DNA from: Actinophytocola xanthii
GTDB lineage: Bacteria; Actinomycetota; Actinomycetes; Mycobacteriales; Pseudonocardiaceae
DNA: 64,000 nt
Reading direction: 5' to 3'
Assembly (NCBI RefSeq): GCF_001921205.1
Contig: NZ_MSIE01000029.1
Span: forward strand, 85,173 to 149,172
Below the pieces are notes generated by a model. That model ran no database searches, was not told the origin of the DNA, and saw only the letters and a program-made list of their open reading frames with translations. A program made the translations under genes and the position numbers. Every line of letters starts with the position of its first letter. Positions within the stretch are counted from its first letter, which is position 1. This document shows, piece after piece, positions 58,656 through 64,000 of the stretch.

Positions 58656-58944
58656 CCAGCCCTTCACCTAACGGCCTCGTGCACGGTAGTTGATCTTTCT
58701 GGTACATCGTGGAGCTGGTTGCGGAGGTCGGTCCGGTGGGGCAGGCGCGGCAGGACGCCCGCCGGGCCGGCCGCGGCGACGTGCAGTGGGTGCGTGCGGA
58801 CAGTATCGCCCGCTGCTGGCTCGGCTCGGGAACATCTCGGCGCGCCAGGGTGCCGGGTACGCCACCCAGACGTACTGGATCACCACCTGTGTGCGTCCTG
58901 GCAACAAACCTCGACCTGCGGTTGCCCGGAATCCTGCTGGCTGG
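58656..58944. other. Intergenic region between convergent genes
   Basis: This region lies between the tandem protease and the minus-strand lipoprotein gene. Open frames exist on the plus strand, but they run antisense through the two-component operon and show no recognisable protein. I could not identify a clean terminator. Confidence 0.45.
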
Positions 58945-59352
58945 CTAGCCGGGGCAGCCGACCGGCCCTCGGGTGTGCCCGCCTCCTCGGAGCGTGACAG
59001 GCCCGGGAGCCGCCGCAGTGCAGGCGATCTGCGTCATAGCCACAGTGGACAGTGTGGTCACGTCGATGGGCAGCGTGACCGTCGTGTCCTCGATGGTCAT
59101 CGGCTCGGCCTCCCGAGGAACCTCGCTGCGGTAGCCGTTCGCCTGCTCCACCTCGCTGGGACCCTCCGCCAGCAGCCGCAACGCGGCCGAAGGGTCGGTC
59201 TGGTGCCGGGTGGCCCGCAGCACCGGCTCGACGGCGTCGTTGCGCACCAGGAAAACCAACGCTCCGGTCGCGGGAGAGCCGGCGATCGGGTCCGTCGGCC
59301 GCACGCCACATCCCGTGACCAGAAGAACCACCGCGACGACCAGGCGCCTCAC
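58945..59352 (-). CDS. Lipoprotein with GerMN/LpqB-like domain, two-component accessory
   Basis: The product has 135 residues from GTG 59352, which overlaps the kinase stop (GTGA). The N-terminus VRRLVVAVVLLVTGCG carries a lipobox (VTGC). The following LVFLVRNDAVEPVLRATRHQ / PSAALRLLAEGPSEVEQANG resembles a GerMN domain, with the pattern ALRLLAEGPS typical of LpqB. It probably sits outside the membrane and tunes the adjacent sensor kinase, as CseA and LpqB do. Role is inferred from context. Confidence 0.85.
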   Translation of the reverse strand: MRRLVVAVVLLVTGCGVRPTDPIAGSPATGALVFLVRNDAVEPVLRATRHQTDPSAALRLLAEGPSEVEQANGYRSEVPREAEPMTIEDTTVTLPIDVTTLSTVAMTQIACTAAAPGPVTLRGGGHTRGPVGCPG

Positions 59353-60653
59353 GGTGGACCTCCTGACGGGAGGCGAAGCGTGAACACGGCACCCTCGCGG
59401 CCGTTGCCCGCCTCGAGGGTGCCGCGGTGCAACCTGGCGTTCTCCCACGCGATCGCCAGGCCAAGGCCGCTGCCCTCGGACCGCGGTCGCGCGGTGTCCG
59501 CCTTGTAGAACCGGTCGAAGACGTGTGGCAGCACAGCGGGGTCCAGGCCGGGCCCGTGGTCGGTGACCTGGATGACGAGCCAGCCGGGCTCGCCACGCAG
59601 CACCACCGTCACCGGAGGAGAGCCGTGCCTCTGGGCGTTGCCGACCAGGTTCGCCACGATCACATCCAGCCGGCGCGGATCGACCCTGGCGCGCACCGGC
59701 AGCAGCTCGGTGACCACATCGGACCACCGGCGGGCCCGCAGCGTCGCGAGCACGGCGTCGGCCACGTCGATCTCCTCGAGCTCCAGCGCGGCCGCGCCGG
59801 AGTCGAACCGGCTCACCTCCATGAGGTCGTCGACCAGGCGGGTCAGGTTGCGTGTCTCCTGGCTGACCAGACCGGCCGCCGTCCTCGCGTCCCCGTTCAG
59901 GTGGGGTGCCTCCTCGTCGAGCACGTCCGTGACCGCCGTCATCGCGGCAAGGGGAGTGCGCAGCTCGTGCGACACGTCGGCGACGAACCGCCGCGCGTCC
60001 GAGACCTGCTTCTCCAGTGCCGCGGCCGTGGCGTTGAACGTGTGCGCCACCCCGGCCAGCTCGTCGGCGCCGCGGACCCGCACGCGGGTACGCAGGTCGC
60101 CCTCGCCCAGCCTGCGCGCGGCCTCCCGGAGCTCCCGCACTGGGCGGAGCACGCTCCTGGCCGCGAACCACGCCAGGAGACCACCGAGGGCGAGCGAGCC
60201 GACGGCGACGACCCACGCCACCCTGGCCAGCTCGCCGATGCTCTCCTGCTCGGGTAGCAGGCTGCGCGCACCGTAGATCTCCATATCGGCCACCCGCATA
60301 CCGATGACCAGCTCGACCTGCCCGCCACGGGCCGTCCGCTGCCAGGCGACCAACCCGGTCCGTACCTTGTCGCGCAGCTCGAAGGGGATGTCCTCGACCC
60401 GCAGGCTGTTGCCGTCGCCGTAGGGCCGGCCCCGGTAGAGGATCACCCCGGAGTCGTCGCGGTCGGACAGCTCGCCCGCGTCCGGGACGGTCATCGTCAT
60501 GACCTTCTCTGTGAACGCCCGCACGGCCGCGACCTGGGCGCCCTCCAGGAGCACGTTGCGTGCCCGCACGTACATCGCCCCGGCCACCGCGGCGGCGGTC
60601 ACCGCGCCGAGCAGGACGAACGCGATCAGCAGCCGGGTACGCAGGCTCCTCAC
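59349..60653 (-). CDS. Two-component sensor histidine kinase
   Basis: The product has 434 residues from GTG 60653, overlapping the regulator stop. The first membrane helix (about 8-28, LLIAFVLLGAVTAAAVAGAM) is followed by a 120-residue extracytoplasmic sensor, a second helix (about 155-177) and a HAMP domain. The H-box is FVADVSHELRTPLAAM, the N-box IVANLVGNAQRHGS, G1 VTDHGPGLDP and G2 GSGLGLAIAWENARLH. It phosphorylates the upstream-encoded response regulator; the signal is unknown. CseC-like envelope sensing is plausible because of the lipoprotein partner. Confidence 0.94.
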   Translation of the reverse strand: MRSLRTRLLIAFVLLGAVTAAAVAGAMYVRARNVLLEGAQVAAVRAFTEKVMTMTVPDAGELSDRDDSGVILYRGRPYGDGNSLRVEDIPFELRDKVRTGLVAWQRTARGGQVELVIGMRVADMEIYGARSLLPEQESIGELARVAWVVAVGSLALGGLLAWFAARSVLRPVRELREAARRLGEGDLRTRVRVRGADELAGVAHTFNATAAALEKQVSDARRFVADVSHELRTPLAAMTAVTDVLDEEAPHLNGDARTAAGLVSQETRNLTRLVDDLMEVSRFDSGAAALELEEIDVADAVLATLRARRWSDVVTELLPVRARVDPRRLDVIVANLVGNAQRHGSPPVTVVLRGEPGWLVIQVTDHGPGLDPAVLPHVFDRFYKADTARPRSEGSGLGLAIAWENARLHRGTLEAGNGREGAVFTLRLPSGGPP

Positions 60654-61324
60654 AGCGGCCCGAAGCGGTAACCGAAGCCCCGGACGGTCTGGATGTGACG
60701 CGGCGCCGCCGGGTCGGTTTCGATCTTGGACCGTAACCGCTGCACGCACGCGTCCACCAGGCGTGAGTCGCCGAGGTAGCCGCGGTCCCACACCGACTCC
60801 AGCAGCTGCTGGCGGCTGAGCACGCGGCCGGGTGCGCTGGACAGTTCGAGCAGCAGTCGCAGCTCGGTCGGCGCGAGGCCGACCTGCTCGCCGTTCTTGC
60901 TGACCACCAGGCCGGCGCGGTCGATCGTGAGGTCGCCGTGCAGTTCGGCGTCGGCGTGCTGGACCGGGTCGCCCGCGCGGCGCAGCACCGCCCGGATGCG
61001 TGCCTCGAGCACCCGTGGCTGGACCGGTTTGACGACGTAGTCGTCGGCGCCCGCCTCGAGACCGGCCACCACGTCCATGTCATCGCCGCGGGCGGTGAGC
61101 ATGATGATCGGCAGGTTGCCGACCGCCCTGATTCGTCGGCACACCTCGAACCCGTCGATACCGGGCAGCATCAGATCGAGAACGACCACGTCGGCGTCCG
61201 CCAGCCCGCTGAGTCCCTGCTCGCCGGACTCCGCCGCCCGCACGACATGTCCCTGCCTGCGCAGCGCCAGCCGCAGCCCTTCGCGCACAGCCTGATCGTC
61301 CTCGATCAACAGCACCCGTGACAT
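60650..61324 (-). CDS. OmpR-family response regulator
   Basis: The product has 224 residues from ATG 61324. The receiver domain begins MSRVLLIEDDQAVREGL and has the phosphoacceptor Asp in DVVVLDLMLPGIDGFEV and the Lys in DDYVVKPVQPRVL, where KPF is commoner. The C-terminal winged helix has LAPTELRLLLELSSAPGRVL and VDACVQRLRSKIE, ending RGFGYRFGPL. It is the first gene of a regulator-kinase-lipoprotein operon joined by GTGA overlaps, similar in content to cseABC and mtrAB-lpqB. Confidence 0.95.
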   Translation of the reverse strand: MSRVLLIEDDQAVREGLRLALRRQGHVVRAAESGEQGLSGLADADVVVLDLMLPGIDGFEVCRRIRAVGNLPIIMLTARGDDMDVVAGLEAGADDYVVKPVQPRVLEARIRAVLRRAGDPVQHADAELHGDLTIDRAGLVVSKNGEQVGLAPTELRLLLELSSAPGRVLSRQQLLESVWDRGYLGDSRLVDACVQRLRSKIETDPAAPRHIQTVRGFGYRFGPL

Positions 61325-61502
61325 AACATCAACTATCGCAAGGCGATGCGGCGTCCGCCCGTCCACTCGACACATGGTGCCGTGCCCGTGTCATGGCGGC
61401 TTCCGCCGAATGTCATGGTCGTGTCACGGCTGTCCGGGCCGTCAGGAAGTCGCTGTACATGTCCTCGACGGTGCCGGACAGCTTGGCGCCGGCACCTTCG
61501 GC

Positions 61503-61580
61503 AGGTCGAACCGGCGGATCGACGACCTCTTCGAGTGAGTATCAGTGCAGCTGGAGTGGGCGGAACGGCTCCCGAGGTGA
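61503..61580 (+). repeat. Dispersed repeat, copy 2
   Basis: 61504-61550 matches 56740-56786 at 44 of 47 positions in the same orientation, with similarity extending to about 61580. This copy keeps only the left arm (ACGGCTCCCG) of the terminator hairpin found in copy 1. It lies in the gap between the response regulator gene (divergent) and the dimethylargininase gene; nothing else was seen in 61325-61634. Confidence 0.85.
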
Positions 61581-61634
61581 AGCAGGGATTTCGGCCCTGA
61601 TATGGCCGGAAGACTGTTACTCAGTGTGGCTGAA

Positions 61635-62468
61635 TTAACCCCTGAGTTCCATCGTGCAGCATTTGGGGCCGCCGCCGGACTTTCGGAGTTCGGAGATGTC
61701 GAGGAAGGTGGGGTCGTAGCCGTGGTGGAGGAGTTGGTCGGCTAGGTGGGTGGCTTCCATGGGGAGGACCACGTTGCGGCCGTCCGATACGGCGTTGAGG
61801 CCAAGGCATTCCGCGTCCGCCTCGGTCGCGATGATGGCGTCGGGGAAAAGGCGGCGTAGGACGCGTTGTGAACCCACGGAAAACGCCTCGGGGTAATAGG
61901 CGATGTGGGCGTTGCGGGTCGCGTTTGCCTCGGTCAGGACACACAGCGCCGTGTCCAGGTGGTAGTAGCGGGGGTCGACCAGGCTGAGCGACACCACGGG
62001 CACCCCCAGGAACTCCTGGGCCTCGGAGTGCGCTCCCGGGTCGGTGCGGAAGCCGGTGCCGGCCAGCAGTACCGCCCCGGTCCAGGTGAAGTCGCCTTCG
62101 GCCTCGTTGGTTCTCGTGGGCATGAACACGTCTCGGTAGCCGTGGTCGAGGAACCAGCGGCGGTAGTGATCGGCCTCGGGGGCGCGTTGGGGGGCCCGGA
62201 AGCGCGCACCCAGGACCCGGCCGCCGATGACGGTGCCGGAGTTGGCGGCGAACACCATGTCCGGCAGGCCGGGCTGGGGCTCGATGAACTCCACGCGGTG
62301 GCCCCAGCGACGGTACGTGTCCGCCAGCTCCGTCCACTCCTTGACCGCCAGCTCCGTGCTCACCGGCTGGCTCGGGTCCATCCACGGGTTGATGGCGTAC
62401 TCGACCGTGAAGTACTTGGGCTCGCACAGCAGGTAGCGGCGACGGGTGGAGACTCGGGCCTCGGTCAT
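61635..62468 (-). CDS. ddaH: Dimethylarginine dimethylaminohydrolase (dimethylargininase)
   Basis: This enzyme hydrolyses methylated arginine to citrulline and methylamine. The 277-residue protein (ATG 62468) has the guanidino-modifying fold: RYLLCEPKYFTVEYAINPWM, PDMVFAANSGTVIGG, GDFTWTGAVLLAG and HLDTALCVL (catalytic His region). The nucleophile cysteine lies in SGGGPKCCTMELRG at the C-terminus. It diverges from an Lrp-type regulator 65 bases away, which probably controls it. Arginine-catabolism genes such as rocD often adjoin this pair but are not in view. Confidence 0.93.
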   Translation of the reverse strand: MTEARVSTRRRYLLCEPKYFTVEYAINPWMDPSQPVSTELAVKEWTELADTYRRWGHRVEFIEPQPGLPDMVFAANSGTVIGGRVLGARFRAPQRAPEADHYRRWFLDHGYRDVFMPTRTNEAEGDFTWTGAVLLAGTGFRTDPGAHSEAQEFLGVPVVSLSLVDPRYYHLDTALCVLTEANATRNAHIAYYPEAFSVGSQRVLRRLFPDAIIATEADAECLGLNAVSDGRNVVLPMEATHLADQLLHHGYDPTFLDISELRKSGGGPKCCTMELRG

Positions 62469-62533
62469 GAACCAAATGTAAGCGCGGCCGTTCGCGGCGA
62501 TCAATGTCGCACAGGCGCCCCAGAACATGCAGT

Positions 62534-62992
62534 ATGTTGCGTGTGGACGCCTTGGATCAGCGAATCATTTCACGGCTCGTCGCCGACGCGCGTTCGAGCT
62601 ACTCGGAGATCGGCAAGGCGGTCGGGCTGTCGGCGCCGGCCGTCAAGCGGCGGGTGGACCGGCTGCTCGACACCGGTGTGCTCCGCGGCTTCACCGCCGT
62701 GGTCAACCCGGAAGCACTCGGCTGGGGCACCGAGGCCTTCGTCGAGGTCCACTGCATCGGCAACGTCACACCCGACCGGATCCGGGCCCGGCTGCTGCCG
62801 CTGCCCGAGGTCGTCGCTGCCTACACGGTCTCGGGGGCGGCGGACGCGATCGTGCACCTGCGCGCGGGGAGCATCCACCACCTCGAGGACGCCCTGGAGC
62901 GCCTCCGGGCAGTCGACATGATCGACCGCACGGTGTCGACAGTCGTGCTCTCGCGGTTGCTGGACCGGCCGCCGGCCCCGGAGCTCAGCTAA
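62534..62992 (+). CDS. Lrp/AsnC-family transcriptional regulator
   Basis: The product has 152 residues from ATG 62534. The N-terminal HTH reads ALDQRIISRLVADARSSYSE followed by IGKAVGLSAPAVKRRVDRLL. The C-terminal RAM effector domain has GFTAVVNPEALGWGTEAFVE and PEVVAAYTVSGAADAIVHLR. There is no ribosome site, so the message may be leaderless. It is divergent from the dimethylargininase gene and likely responds to an amino acid such as arginine (inference). Confidence 0.93.
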   Translation: MLRVDALDQRIISRLVADARSSYSEIGKAVGLSAPAVKRRVDRLLDTGVLRGFTAVVNPEALGWGTEAFVEVHCIGNVTPDRIRARLLPLPEVVAAYTVSGAADAIVHLRAGSIHHLEDALERLRAVDMIDRTVSTVVLSRLLDRPPAPELS

Positions 62993-63010
62993 GACCTAGA
63001 GTCATGCGGC

Positions 63011-63772
63011 ATGAACGAGGTCCTGCTCGAGCGGCGCGACGGGGTCGCGGTGCTCACACTCAACGTTCCGGATCGTCGCAACTCGATCACCCTTTCGATC
63101 GCCTCGCGGATGGCGGAGCTCGTCGGCGAGTGTGAGCAGGACGACACTGTTTCGGCGCTGGTCGTGACCGGCGCACCGCCGGCCTTCTGCGCCGGTGCCG
63201 ACCTCACCGCCCTCGGGGAAGCTCGGGAGGAGGGGCTGCGAGCCATCTACGAGGGGTTTCTCACGGTGGCCCGCTGTCAGCTGCCCACGATCGCCGCCGT
63301 GGGCGGCGCCGCGGTCGGGGCCGGGTTGAACCTCGCTCTGGCCTGCGACGTACGACTGGTGGGGCCCCGCGCCCGGTTCGACGCCCGCTTCCTCCAGCTC
63401 GGCATCCACCCCGGCGGGGGCATGACCTGGATGCTCCAGCGGCTCGTCGGACCGCAGACGGCCACGGCGATGACGATCTTCGGGGCTATCCTCGACGGGA
63501 GTGAGGCAGTACGGACGGGCCTGGCGTTCCAGCAGGTGGACGGCGACCACGAGGACCTGGTCGCGGCCGCGGTCGACCTTGCCCAGCCGGCCGTTCGAGC
63601 ACCGCGCGAGCTGGTCACGACCACGAAGCGAACGTTGCGCACCACGGCCGCCTACGATCGGCACGACGATGCGATCGAGACCGAACTGGCAGCGCAGCTG
63701 GCGTCCATGGAGACGCCCGCGTTCGCCGAGCTGCTCGCCGCGATGCGAGCACGGATTTCCCACCAGCCGTAA
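63011..63772 (+). CDS. Enoyl-CoA hydratase/isomerase family protein
   Basis: The product has 253 residues from ATG 63011. It has the crotonase fold: GVAVLTLNVPDRRNSITL, the oxyanion-hole loop PPAFCAGADLTALGE, and VGGAAVGAGLNLALACDVRL, then FLQLGIHPGGGMTWMLQRLV. The two catalytic glutamates of true hydratases are not at their usual places, so it may be an isomerase or another crotonase activity. It follows the Lrp gene by 18 bases and may be cotranscribed. Confidence 0.92.
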   Translation: MNEVLLERRDGVAVLTLNVPDRRNSITLSIASRMAELVGECEQDDTVSALVVTGAPPAFCAGADLTALGEAREEGLRAIYEGFLTVARCQLPTIAAVGGAAVGAGLNLALACDVRLVGPRARFDARFLQLGIHPGGGMTWMLQRLVGPQTATAMTIFGAILDGSEAVRTGLAFQQVDGDHEDLVAAAVDLAQPAVRAPRELVTTTKRTLRTTAAYDRHDDAIETELAAQLASMETPAFAELLAAMRARISHQP

Positions 63773-63905
63773 CGCTCATCCCAGCATCTGGGAGATCCTA
63801 CTGTGATGTGGGACGCGAATACCCTGGAGACCAGGGAGACACCAGTGCCCACGCGGCTACGCTCGTAGGTAAGGCACACCTGTGCAGGAGAGGGATCAGC
63901 AGAGC

Positions 63906-64000
63906 ATGAGCACCAGCGTCAACGGGGGGAACGGAACCAGGGCCACCCAGGTGACCAAGCTGGACCGGGTGGTGATTCGGTTTGCTGGTGATTCTGGTGA
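63906..64000 (+). CDS. korA: 2-oxoacid:ferredoxin oxidoreductase alpha subunit, 5' part only
   Basis: Only 31 codons lie in the window. The reading from ATG 63906 is MSTSVNGGNGTRATQVTK, then LDRVVIRFAGDSG. The DRVVIRFAGDSGD block is the invariant start of the gamma/alpha-fused KorA subunit of actinobacterial 2-oxoglutarate:ferredoxin oxidoreductase, which feeds electrons to ferredoxin in the oxygen-stable alternative TCA step. GGAGAGG lies 12 bases upstream. korB is expected next, outside the window. Confidence 0.85.
   Translation, partial: MSTSVNGGNGTRATQVTKLDRVVIRFAGDSG

Noticed and set aside
58690..59508. Plus-strand frame after the tandem protease
   Set aside because: It runs antisense through the lipoprotein and kinase genes. 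The part before 58945 has no recognisable domain.

Overview
The window is high-GC DNA from an actinomycete, most likely a member of the Pseudonocardiaceae or a close relative. The evidence is the very high G+C in third codon positions, GTG/TTG starts behind GGAGG-type ribosome sites, a complete Mce lipid-import operon, mycobacteria-like gene order (rpmG-hadAB, tRNA-Trp-secE-nusG-rplKA, rplJL, rpoBC, rpsLG-fusA), streptogrisin-type secreted proteases and an Mtr/Cse-like two-component operon. I cannot name the genus from sequence alone.

Positions 1-29.3 kb hold the translation and transcription core, read almost wholly on the minus strand: fusA (5' end only), rpsG, rpsL, rpoC, rpoB, rplL, rplJ, rplA, rplK, nusG, secE and tRNA-Trp. 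Between rpoB and rplL sits a full eleven-gene mce cluster (11.4-23.2 kb): ATPase mceG, two YrbE permeases, six Mce proteins and two Mce-associated membrane proteins, most joined by ATGA/GTGA overlaps. In Mycobacterium the orphan ATPase gene mkl lies in the same interval, so this may be the ancestral arrangement. Plus-strand genes inserted in the core are a LuxR-type regulator, a small unknown, a proline-rich membrane protein and a streptogrisin-like protease.

Positions 29.4-47.1 kb are mixed chromosomal genes. They include an aspartate-type aminotransferase, an amidohydrolase coupled to a DUF59 protein, hadAB-like dehydratase genes next to rpmG, tRNA-Met and tRNA-Thr. Then come a TetR/SDR pair with a clear operator, a membrane EAL protein with a broken GGDEF motif and a six-repeat SdrD-B surface protein with an LASTG sorting signal. 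A guanidine-III riboswitch precedes a guanidinium exporter gene, followed by a pentapeptide-repeat membrane protein. A secreted S1 protease faces a cytoplasmic protein that copies its propeptide, and a second TetR gene faces an NAD(P)-binding protein/SDR pair.

Positions 47.1-51.5 kb look horizontally acquired: A+T is higher, intergenic gaps are long, and two related CxxC proteins (one a P-loop ATPase) flank a RelE/AbrB-type toxin-antitoxin pair, next to tRNA-Tyr.

Positions 51.6-64 kb return to chromosomal genes: yajQ, rfbA, htpX, a siderophore-interacting protein, a VOC protein and a DUF6228-like gene. A decayed protease, a tiny lipoprotein gene and a two-domain secreted protease follow. Then come a lipoprotein/sensor kinase/response regulator operon, dimethylargininase facing an Lrp regulator, an enoyl-CoA hydratase and the first codons of a 2-oxoacid:ferredoxin oxidoreductase. 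A short non-coding repeat occurs at 56.7 and 61.5 kb.

The points most worth following up are the free-standing propeptide twin of the 43.5 kb protease, the CxxC/ATPase/toxin-antitoxin island, the tandem protease whose signal peptide ends directly at IVGG, the complete mce operon inside the rplL-rpoB interval, the guanidine riboswitch/exporter pair and the altered rifampicin region of RpoB.
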